Of a stretch of DNA of 11,942 bases, positions 1 through 5,017 are shown piece by piece (position 1 is the first letter of the stretch; each line of letters begins with the position of its first letter). The position numbers and the translations under genes were made by a program. A model generated the notes under the pieces. It searched no databases and had not been told where the DNA came from. It was given only the letters and a program-made list of their open reading frames with translations. Origin of the DNA: Nanobdellota archaeon (GTDB lineage: Archaea; Nanobdellota; Nanobdellia; Pacearchaeales; UBA12030); contig JAHJTU010000061.1 of NCBI GenBank assembly GCA_018829485.1, positions 1-11,942 of the forward strand, given 5' to 3'.

Positions 1-1
1 A

Positions 2-166
2 GATGATTTAAAAATTGATGATGGAATAAAACTCTCATTAGATATTTTAAAGAAAATTTTCAAAAAACAATTTGACATAAGAAGAATTGAAGCAGCATAT
101 ATTAAAACAAAAGACAAGCAATTCACAAGACTTACAGGTGATGCTATTAAAAAATATTCAAAATAA
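2..166 (+). CDS. psmA: Proteasome subunit alpha, C-terminal end (5' end outside window)
   Basis: The last 54 residues of a protein are readable from base 2 to the TAA at 164-166. The sequence (IDDGIKLSLDILKKIF, then FDIRRIEAAYI and a closing KKYSK) fits the C-terminal helix-strand-helix of archaeal 20S proteasome alpha subunits. That part of the family typically reads as an amphipathic 'GIKLALEAL' helix followed by a 'VEIAYID' strand. The alpha subunit forms the outer heptameric rings of the 20S core, gates substrate entry and docks the PAN or Cdc48 ATPases. The gene is directly followed by sbds, the usual archaeal order psmA-sbds-rrp4-rrp41-rrp42, which supports the call strongly. The catalytic partner psmB is not adjacent but lies at 9709. 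Only the tail is visible, so the N-terminal gate cannot be examined. Confidence 0.85.
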   Translation, partial: DDLKIDDGIKLSLDILKKIFKKQFDIRRIEAAYIKTKDKQFTRLTGDAIKKYSK

Positions 167-225
167 TTACTAAATTATTAATCATATTCAAATATTGAAA
201 AAAATAAAATTTTTTTCTGCAAAAA

Positions 226-903
226 ATGGCAGAAGTAATAGCTAAATTGAGACAAGGGAATAAGGATTTTGAAATTCTTGTTGATATGGAAAGAGCAATA
301 GAATTCAAACATGGAAAAGGTGAAATACAGAATGTCTTATCTACAGATACAATTTTCACAGATGCAAAAAAAGGATTAAGAGCATCAGACGATGATATGA
401 AATCCTCATTCAAAACAACTGAAGTATTGGAAGTTGCTTCTCATATTATTAAAAAAGGAACAATTCAGTTAACAGCAGAATACAGAAAAAAACTTAGAGA
501 TGCAAAAATCAAGCAGGTTGTTGCATTCTTATCCAGAAACTGCATTAATCCTCAGAATAATTTACCTCATCCACCACAAAGAATAGAAAATGCAATAGAA
601 GAAGCAGGAGTAAAAATAGATGAATTCAGACCAGTTGACGAACAAATAACAGGAATTGTAGAACAACTTCAAAAAATCCTGCCAATTAAAATAGAATTCA
701 AAAAACTTGTAGTAAAAGTTCCAGCAGCATACACAGGAAAAGCATATTCTATACTACATGAATATCTGAGAAAGGAAGAATGGCTTTCAGATGGAAGTCT
801 TGTTGTAGTTGTTGAATTGCCAGCTGGATTGCAAATGGACTTTTTTAATAAATTAAATTCATTAACACAAGGAAGCGCAGAAACAAAAGAATTAAAAGAG
901 TAA
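226..903 (+). CDS. sbds: Ribosome maturation protein SBDS (Sdo1 homolog)
   Basis: This 225-residue protein matches archaeal SBDS in length (about 230) and sequence. The N-terminal domain (about 1-90) contains the family pattern KKGLRAS at 49-55. The central helical domain (about 95-160) contains an R-rich 'ISRNCINPQ'-like stretch (FLSRNCINPQNNLPHPP). The C-terminal ferredoxin-like domain (about 165-215) follows. In eukaryotes SBDS works with the GTPase EFL1 to remove the anti-association factor eIF6 from 60S subunits; a late large-subunit role in archaea is inferred. Start ATG 226 is chosen because the protein then begins MAEVIAKLR, as family members do, with no in-frame upstream ATG. There is no Shine-Dalgarno, only an A-rich run. 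It follows psmA by 59 bases. Its TAA stop (901-903) is the first base triplet of the inverted-repeat element described at 901-977. Confidence 0.95.
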   Translation: MAEVIAKLRQGNKDFEILVDMERAIEFKHGKGEIQNVLSTDTIFTDAKKGLRASDDDMKSSFKTTEVLEVASHIIKKGTIQLTAEYRKKLRDAKIKQVVAFLSRNCINPQNNLPHPPQRIENAIEEAGVKIDEFRPVDEQITGIVEQLQKILPIKIEFKKLVVKVPAAYTGKAYSILHEYLRKEEWLSDGSLVVVVELPAGLQMDFFNKLNSLTQGSAETKELKE

Positions 904-977
904 ACCTTTTTAGAAAACGCACAGAAATCAAAGATTTCTGGCGCGCCGAAAACAGAATGTTTTCGTGCGAAGGTTTA
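901..977 (+). other. Branched inverted-repeat element (three-way-junction fold) between sbds and rrp4
   Basis: The 77 bases fold into nested and adjacent perfect stems. Outer stem P1 is TAAACCTT (901-908) with AAGGTTTA (970-977). P2 is CGCA (918-921) with TGCG (966-969). Hairpin P3 is CAGAAATC (922-929) with GATTTCTG (933-940) and an AAA loop. Hairpin P4 is CGAAAAC (947-953) with GTTTTCG (959-965) and an AGAAT loop. The linker between P3 and P4 is GCGCGC, making an 8-bp GC palindrome GGCGCGCC at 940-947. The only unpaired internal bulge is 909-917. All 27 pairs are Watson-Crick. P1 includes the sbds stop codon. It is far more GC-rich than its surroundings and has no long open frame. It could be a structured mRNA element, a processed small RNA or a MITE-like mobile repeat with 8-bp terminal inverted repeats. 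There is no U-tract after it, so it does not look like a simple terminator. The fold is seen; the role is unknown. Confidence 0.8.
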
Positions 978-1002
978 TCAAAAACAAATAATACAAAAAC
1001 AA

Positions 1003-1827
1003 ATGATAAAAGAAGATAAAATGAAAATAGATAGAAAAAAAGCAAAAGAAGAAAAAGAAATAAAGGAAATAAAAGTGAGCAAGAAAGAAGAAAAGGAACA
1101 AGTAGAGAATTCACCAAGAGATTCACCAAGAGAAAGAGAATCAAAAGAAAGAAAATTAGTTGTTCCAGGACAGATTGTTGTCAAAGGACTTGATTTTCTT
1201 CCAGGAGATGGAACAATAAGAGAAGGAGATAATATTGTTGCTATAAAATTCGGATTGCTTGACACTGTAGGAAGACTTGTAAAAGTTATTCCATTAACAG
1301 GAGCTTATTATCCTAAAAAAGAAGATATTGTTATTGGAAAAATCATAGATATAACACCAGTGGGATGGGTTGTTAATTTCAATGGACCATCAACAGGATT
1401 CATTACATTAGCAGAAGGAACAAGAGAATATGTTGAAAAAAATGCAGATTTAACAAAATACTATGATTTTGGAGATTTAGTTGCAGCAAGAGTAATTGCA
1501 GTAAAAGCAAGAACAGTTGATTTAAGCATGAAAGGCCCAGGATTAAGAAAATTAGATGGTGGCTTAATTGTCAAAGTAAATACACATAAAGTTCCAAGAG
1601 TTATTGGAAGGCAAGGAAGCATGGTTAATCTTATCAAAGAAGAAACAAACTGCAATATTGCTGTAGGACAAAATGGAATAATATGGATAAAGGGAAGAAC
1701 AATAGAAGCAGAACTTGTTGCAAGAAATGCTATAAAGCAAGTTGAAGAATTTTCACATACTAATGATTTAACAGAAAAAATAAAAGAACTTTTAACAAAA
1801 TCAAGAATAAAGGAAATAAAAGAATAA
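1003..1827 (+). CDS. rrp4: Exosome complex RNA-binding protein Rrp4
   Basis: This is the S1/KH cap subunit of the archaeal exosome, which binds RNA and feeds it to the Rrp41-Rrp42 ring for 3'-5' decay or tailing. From residue 51 the protein matches the family: an N-terminal beta domain (KLVVPGQIV at 51-59, then FLPGDGT), an S1 domain (about 106-175, from DIVIGKIIDITPVGW) and a KH domain with the GxxG loop GRQG at 202-205. The first 50 residues are a charged Lys/Glu/Arg tail unusual for Rrp4. They contain KKEEKEQVENSP, which is also found in the uS2 tail, and a duplicated S-P-R motif. Two starts are possible: ATG 1003 or ATG 1021 (MKIDRKKAKEE); neither has a Shine-Dalgarno. The longer form is reported, but 1021 is a real alternative. 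It is followed by rrp41 after 17 bases and is surely co-transcribed with it. The branched element at 901-977 lies just upstream. Confidence 0.93.
   Translation: MIKEDKMKIDRKKAKEEKEIKEIKVSKKEEKEQVENSPRDSPRERESKERKLVVPGQIVVKGLDFLPGDGTIREGDNIVAIKFGLLDTVGRLVKVIPLTGAYYPKKEDIVIGKIIDITPVGWVVNFNGPSTGFITLAEGTREYVEKNADLTKYYDFGDLVAARVIAVKARTVDLSMKGPGLRKLDGGLIVKVNTHKVPRVIGRQGSMVNLIKEETNCNIAVGQNGIIWIKGRTIEAELVARNAIKQVEEFSHTNDLTEKIKELLTKSRIKEIKE
1081..1116 (+). repeat. In-frame block shared with the rps2 5' end (copy 1)
   Basis: Bases 1081-1109 (29 bases, starting AAGAAAGAAG and ending AGTAGAGAA) are identical to 3777-3805 in rps2. After one mismatch, six more bases (TCACCA) also match. Both copies are in the same reading frame and encode KKEEKEQVE followed by N-S-P here and K-S-P in uS2. 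The block sits in a disordered, charged N-terminal tail that precedes the conserved fold. Synonymous positions are identical too, which favours recent copying over convergent amino-acid composition. Confidence 0.85.
1109..1132 (+). repeat. 12-bp tandem duplication in the Rrp4 N-terminal tail
   Basis: ATTCACCAAGAG occurs twice head to tail (1109-1120 and 1121-1132), giving the protein repeat N-S-P-R then D-S-P-R. It keeps the reading frame and lies immediately after the block shared with rps2. It looks like a slippage duplication in a linker that tolerates length change. Confidence 0.8.
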
Positions 1828-1844
1828 AATAAAAAAACAGAAAA

Positions 1845-2552
1845 ATGCCATACACAAAAAGATTTGATGGAAGAAAGTTTGATGAAACAAGAAAAATAGA
1901 AGCAGAAGTCGGTGTTATTCCAAATGCAGATGGTTCAGCAATGTTTTGTTTTGGAGATACAAAAGCAATTGCAGCAGTTTATGGACCAAGAACATTATAT
2001 CCTCAGCATTTGCAAGATCCAACAAGAGGAAGATTAAAATGCATTTATGATATGCTTAGTTTCTCAGTTACTGAAAGAAAACGTCCAGGACCAAGCAGAA
2101 GAAGCATAGAAATCTCAATGGTTACAGAAAAGGCATTAAACCCAGCATTAAAATTGGAAAAATTCCCAAATAGTGCTGTTAATCTTTACATCATGGTTAT
2201 ACAAGCAAATGCAGGAACAAGAACAGCAGGAATAAATGCTGCCTCATTAGCATTAGCACATGCTGGTTTACCAATGACTGATTTAGTAAGCAGTGTAAGT
2301 GTTGGAAAAATAGGTGGCAAGATTTGTGTTGACTTGACAAAAGATGAAGAAGATTACAAGGAAAAAGATGAAAAAGACACTACTGATATTCCTTTTGCAA
2401 TAATGCCAAGAAATGGAAAAGTAACTTTATTGCAATTAGATGGAAAAATTACAAGCAAAGAATTAAAAGAAGCATTACAAACTGCAAAAAAAGTATGCAA
2501 CCAAATTTATGAAGTTCAAAAAAAAGTTTTACAGGAGGCATTAAACAAGTAA
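1845..2552 (+). CDS. rrp41: Exosome complex exonuclease Rrp41 (RNase PH family, catalytic)
   Basis: This is the catalytic subunit of the archaeal exosome hexamer: phosphorolytic 3'-5' RNA decay and, in reverse, heteropolymeric tailing. The 235-residue length fits the family (about 240-250). Visible landmarks are the N-terminal RFDGRKFDETRKI (6-18), the RNA/phosphate-contact region ERKRPGPSRRS (77-87), the phosphate-binding loop NAGTRTAGINAASLALAHAGLP with G-T-R at 124-126, and an Asp (D181, in DTTDIPFAI) at the position expected for the catalytic acid. The acidic insert before D181 (KDEEDYKEKDEKD) is richer in charge than usual. Start ATG 1845 gives the standard MPYTKRFDGR N-terminus. It is preceded by AACAGAAAA rather than a Shine-Dalgarno. 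It lies 17 bases after rrp4 and 13 before rrp42, consistent with one transcript and equal stoichiometry of the ring subunits. Confidence 0.96.
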   Translation: MPYTKRFDGRKFDETRKIEAEVGVIPNADGSAMFCFGDTKAIAAVYGPRTLYPQHLQDPTRGRLKCIYDMLSFSVTERKRPGPSRRSIEISMVTEKALNPALKLEKFPNSAVNLYIMVIQANAGTRTAGINAASLALAHAGLPMTDLVSSVSVGKIGGKICVDLTKDEEDYKEKDEKDTTDIPFAIMPRNGKVTLLQLDGKITSKELKEALQTAKKVCNQIYEVQKKVLQEALNK

Positions 2553-2565
2553 AAATAAACAGAAA

Positions 2566-3345
2566 ATGGCAGAAAGTTTCAATAAAAAGAAAATAGAAAG
2601 TTTCCTTGAAAGAGGAAAGAGATTTGATGGAAGAAACCTTTTAGAAACAAGAAAAATTGAAGTGCAAGAGAATATTGTTAATAAAGCAGAAGGTTCAGCA
2701 AAAGTAAAAATTGGAAAAACAGAAGTTATTGGTGGTGTTAAACTTGGCTTAATGGAACCATACACAGATTCTCCAGATGCAGGAACAATGATGGTTGGAG
2801 TAGAGCTTTCACCATTAAGCAGTCCTGATTTTGAACCTGGCCCACCAAATGAAAGAGCAATTGAAATTGCAAGAATTGTTGACAGAGGAATTAGAGAAAG
2901 TGAATTAATAAATTTCAAAGAATTATGTGTTAAGAAAGGTGAACTTGTTTGGTGTGTTTTTATTGATATCTACAGTTTAAATGATGATGGAAATTTATTA
3001 GATGCTAGTGCATTAGCAGCAGCATTTGCATTAAAAAACGCAGTATTCCCAAAAATAAAAGATGACAAAGTGCAATATGGAGAATTAACAACTAAAAAAC
3101 TTCCATTAAAAAAAGATATTCCAATTTCTTTAACATTCCACAAAATAGGAAAAGAAATAATTCTCGATCCAATTTTAGATGAAGAAGACTCATCTGATGC
3201 AAGACTTACAATAGCTTTAACTCCATCTAATATTCATGCATTGCAAAAAGGCGGAGAAGAGCCATTCACTTTAGAAGAAATAGATCATATCCTTGAAATT
3301 GCAGAAGACAAGGCAAAAGAACTTAAAAAAGAATTAAAGTTATAA
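2566..3345 (+). CDS. rrp42: Exosome complex component Rrp42 (RNase PH family, non-catalytic)
   Basis: This is the structural RNase PH-fold subunit that alternates with Rrp41 in the hexameric ring and helps bind RNA; in studied archaea it lacks its own catalytic centre. It is 259 residues long, the family's usual size. Characteristic segments are RGKRFDGRNLLETRKIEV near 17-34, the P-D-A-G-T-M-M-V-G-V-E-L stretch around 70-81, ELSPLSSPDFEPGPPNERAIE followed by IVDRGIRES, and GNLLDASALAAAFALKN, where catalytic paralogs have the phosphate loop. It ends in a Lys/Glu-rich helix. Start ATG 2566 gives MAESFNKKKIESFLERGKR, a normal helical lead-in. An AGGAGG at 2533-2538 is 27 bases away, too far to be its ribosome site. 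The gene follows rrp41 by 13 bases. Confidence 0.95.
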   Translation: MAESFNKKKIESFLERGKRFDGRNLLETRKIEVQENIVNKAEGSAKVKIGKTEVIGGVKLGLMEPYTDSPDAGTMMVGVELSPLSSPDFEPGPPNERAIEIARIVDRGIRESELINFKELCVKKGELVWCVFIDIYSLNDDGNLLDASALAAAFALKNAVFPKIKDDKVQYGELTTKKLPLKKDIPISLTFHKIGKEIILDPILDEEDSSDARLTIALTPSNIHALQKGGEEPFTLEEIDHILEIAEDKAKELKKELKL

Positions 3346-3385
3346 AACAACACATAAAAACCAGAAAAACAACACAAGAATAAAA

Positions 3386-3709
3386 ATGCCAAAAGAAAGA
3401 AAAGTAGACCAAATTTACACAAAGTATGAAATTGCAAGAATTATTGGAGCAAGAGCTTTGCAAATAAGTATGAATGCACCTTTGCTATTATCTTTGAAAA
3501 AAGAAGAATTAGAAGAAATTAATTATGATTCTTTGAAAATAGCTGCACTAGAATTTAATTCAGGTATTTTACCAATAACAGTTAAAAGGCCATTGCCACA
3601 ATCAAAAATAGAAGAATTAGAAGAAGAAGTCCCAGATGAAGAAAAGCCAGAAGAATCTGCAGATGAAGAACCAGAAGAAAAAGATGAACCAGAAGAAGTA
3701 CAAGAGTAA
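3386..3709 (+). CDS. rpoK: DNA-directed RNA polymerase subunit K (Rpo6, RPB6/omega homolog)
   Basis: This is the small RNA polymerase subunit that clamps the C-terminus of the largest subunit and aids assembly. Residues 11-34 (YTKYEIARIIGARALQIS, then A-P-L-L) are the RPB6/omega signature. The end of the fold reads ALEFNSGILPITVKRPLP (54-71), as in archaeal RpoK. The protein is long at 107 residues because a tail follows the fold. Residues 75-107 are about 60% Glu/Asp, with Pro-Glu-Glu and Asp-Glu-Glu repeats encoded by GAA-rich DNA. The tail is probably disordered. It lies 40 bases after rrp42, with a weak TATA-like ACATAAAAA at 3352-3360 that might add a promoter. In many archaea rpl37Ae follows rrp42 and rpoN precedes rpoK; neither is here, so this is a trimmed version of the conserved cluster. 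Confidence 0.93.
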   Translation: MPKERKVDQIYTKYEIARIIGARALQISMNAPLLLSLKKEELEEINYDSLKIAALEFNSGILPITVKRPLPQSKIEELEEEVPDEEKPEESADEEPEEKDEPEEVQE

Positions 3710-3713
3710 TTCT

Positions 3714-3728
3714 CGAAATATTTAAAAA
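3714..3728 (+). promoter_or_regulatory. BRE/TATA promoter for rps2
   Basis: A CGAAA (3714-3718) directly precedes an A/T box centred on TTTAAAAA (3721-3728). This is the same CGAAA-plus-TATA layout as upstream of psmB and the MNT gene. Placing the transcription start about 26 bases downstream gives a leader of roughly 8-10 bases before ATG 3759. Confidence 0.5.
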
Positions 3729-3758
3729 ATCACATAATAATCAATTAAGTAAATTAAA

Positions 3759-4463
3759 ATGAAAACTACACAAGAAAAGAAAGAAGAAAAGGAACAAGTA
3801 GAGAAATCACCAGAAGAAAAAGAGAAAGAAACCAAAAAAATAAAAGAAGATGCAGAAGAAATAATACTAAAAGACAAAACAAAAAAGCTTCTTGTTTCTG
3901 CTGAAGATTACAAAAAATCAGCTGTTATTTTTGGAACAAAAATAATTACAGGATATATGGAAGAATATGTGTATAAAAGAAGAGCTGATGGTTTGGCAAT
4001 TATTGATGTTGAAAAAACAGATGAAAAAATACAAGCTGCAATAAACTTTTTAAGCCAATATGAACCAAAAGATATACTTATTTTCTGCAAAAGAGAAGTT
4101 GGATGGAAAGCAGCTGCAAAATTCTCTGAAATTATTGGAACAAAAGTCTTTATCAGAAGATATCCAGCAGGAATAATCACAAATTCTTCTTTGCCTGACT
4201 TTTTTGAACCAAAAATTTTGCTTGTTGTTGACCCATGGATTGACAAGAATGCTATTTTTGATGCTCTAAGAATAGGAATCCCAATAATAAGTTTATGTGA
4301 TACAAATAATGTTACAAATAATATTGATTTAATAATTCCTGCAAATAACAAAGCCAAAACAAGCTTAGCATTAATATTCTATTTATTAACAAAAGGTGTT
4401 GCAAAAGCAAAGAACATAGAATTCAAAGCCAAATTAGAAGACTTTGGTGCTGATTCTGAGTAA
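3759..4463 (+). CDS. rps2: Small ribosomal subunit protein uS2 (archaeal S2p/SAe)
   Basis: This is a component of the 30S subunit near the mRNA exit side. The conserved fold starts around residue 46. YKKSAVIFGTKIITGYMEEYV corresponds to the family's 'GxHIGT' region, here V-I-F-G-T without the usual His. It is followed by RRADGLAIIDVEKTDEKI, FLSQYEPKDILIF, PAGIITNSSLPDFFEP, LLVVDPWIDKNAIFDAL, IPIISLCDTNNVTNNIDLIIPANN and KTSLALIFYLL, all typical of archaeal S2. The first 45 residues are a Lys/Glu-rich tail, probably disordered, that shares KKEEKEQVE with the Rrp4 tail at both protein and DNA level. Start ATG 3759 has a plausible TATA box upstream and no Shine-Dalgarno. The stop is only 2 bases from the convergent toxin gene's stop, leaving no room for separate terminators. 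Enolase and mevalonate kinase, which often neighbour rps2, are absent. Confidence 0.94.
   Translation: MKTTQEKKEEKEQVEKSPEEKEKETKKIKEDAEEIILKDKTKKLLVSAEDYKKSAVIFGTKIITGYMEEYVYKRRADGLAIIDVEKTDEKIQAAINFLSQYEPKDILIFCKREVGWKAAAKFSEIIGTKVFIRRYPAGIITNSSLPDFFEPKILLVVDPWIDKNAIFDALRIGIPIISLCDTNNVTNNIDLIIPANNKAKTSLALIFYLLTKGVAKAKNIEFKAKLEDFGADSE
3777..3812 (+). repeat. In-frame block shared with the rrp4 5' end (copy 2)
   Basis: Bases 3777-3805 are identical to 1081-1109 in rrp4. Base 3806 is A where rrp4 has T at 1110, and TCACCA follows in both. In both genes the block is read in the same frame, close to the N-terminus, and is followed by an unrelated charged stretch. See copy 1. Confidence 0.85.
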
Positions 4464-4465
4464 TT

Positions 4466-4765
4466 CTAAGCTAATTCATGTATTCTTTTATAGATTTTGT
4501 CATGATGGTCATAATCCTCAAACCTAATAACCATTTGAGCTTTATCAACCTTAAAAACTAAAATAAAATGCTTATCTATATGTACTCTCTTAAAACCCTT
4601 CATATCTTTTCTTAAAAACTTATAATGCTCTGGATTTTGAGGAATGATTTGTTTAATTTCATCACGCTTCTTTATAACAATAGAAAACTGTTTTGGATTC
4701 TTTTGCTTAAGTTTCTTTAATTTTCTTGTTAGAACATCACTATACTCACTTTTCCACTCATACAT
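4466..4765 (-). CDS. RelE/ParE-superfamily (YafQ/StbE-like) toxin, mRNA interferase
   Basis: This 99-residue basic protein fits the RelE fold. It opens with MYEWKSEYSDVLTRKLKKLKQKNP (a strand, then a Lys-rich helix). A middle part follows with NPEHYKFLRKDMKGFKRVHID, matching the common 'NPxxyxpLrg.lkGyrRvHi' pattern. The closing strand and DYDHHDKIY (84-92) are common in archaeal members. Candidate catalytic residues are H62, H66, H87/H88 and Y92; which are used cannot be decided here. Such toxins cleave mRNA at the ribosomal A site, which is inferred from family. ATG 4765 lies inside the end of the antitoxin gene (8-base overlap), the usual translationally coupled antitoxin-first order. It converges on rps2 with a 2-base gap, so antisense read-through in either direction is likely. 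The reading frame is intact, so the module appears functional. Confidence 0.85.
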   Translation of the reverse strand: MYEWKSEYSDVLTRKLKKLKQKNPKQFSIVIKKRDEIKQIIPQNPEHYKFLRKDMKGFKRVHIDKHFILVFKVDKAQMVIRFEDYDHHDKIYKRIHELA

Positions 4766-4961
4766 TTTCTGCTAATCCCTTATCAAACTCTTTTTCAGAA
4801 AGAAATTTACCAGCATCTATTTTTTTTAGCTTTTCAATATACTCTGGCCTTACTTCATGAAAATCAGACTCTAGTTCTTCTATAGTTATCTCTATATTTC
4901 TTAATTTCTCTTTAATTTCCCCCACATCTTTTGCAATCTGTTTCATAAGTTCAGCAGTCAT
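4758..4961 (-). CDS. Antitoxin of the RelE-type module
   Basis: This small acidic protein (67 residues from ATG 4961) is directly upstream of and overlaps the toxin. The N-terminal part (MTAELMKQIAKDVGEIKEKL, then RNIEITIEELESDF) is a heptad-like helix suited to dimerisation. The C-terminal part VRPEYIEKLKKIDAGKFLSEKEFDKGL resembles the toxin-wrapping tail of archaeal RelB-like antitoxins ('kpeYieklkkie.gk.....ee...'). I chose ATG 4961 over the in-frame GTG at 5021 because a clear TATA box on this strand (4983-4990) is centred about 26 bases upstream of 4961, fitting a leaderless mRNA. The GTG form would add a hydrophobic, unrelated 20-residue lead and overlap the htpX stop. A DNA-binding domain is not obvious, so whether it autoregulates is unclear. 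Confidence 0.75.
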   Translation of the reverse strand: MTAELMKQIAKDVGEIKEKLRNIEITIEELESDFHEVRPEYIEKLKKIDAGKFLSEKEFDKGLAENV

Positions 4962-4982
4962 AAAATATAAAATAATTGCTGA

Positions 4983-4990
4983 TTTATATA
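4983..4990 (-). promoter_or_regulatory. TATA box for the antitoxin-toxin operon
   Basis: On the minus strand the sequence reads GGTATATAAATC, with core TATATAAA at 4990-4983. Its centre is about 26 bases from ATG 4961, the archaeal TATA-to-start distance, so the mRNA should begin at or next to the start codon. It lies between the htpX stop (5018) and the antitoxin start and gives the module its own promoter. Confidence 0.65.
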
Positions 4991-5017
4991 CCTTATGATT
5001 TATGTTAAAATATAAAT

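Noticed and set aside
901..977. tRNA gene or intrinsic terminator at the GC-rich intergenic structure
   Set aside because: The length is close to that of a tRNA, but there is no T-loop GTTC-type motif, no standard D/anticodon/T arm pattern and no seven-base acceptor with the right arm spacing. There is no T-run following it, and the downstream genes clearly belong to the same operon.
2533..2538. AGGAGG as the ribosome binding site of rrp42
   Set aside because: It ends 27 bases before ATG 2566, too far for a Shine-Dalgarno. It is explained by Gln-Glu-Ala codons near the end of rrp41.
3344..3376. 11-bp direct repeat (AAAACAACACA) in the rrp42-rpoK gap
   Set aside because: Two copies of a low-complexity A/C string 22 bases apart in an A-rich spacer. 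Chance or simple slippage is enough to explain them, and no associated feature was seen.
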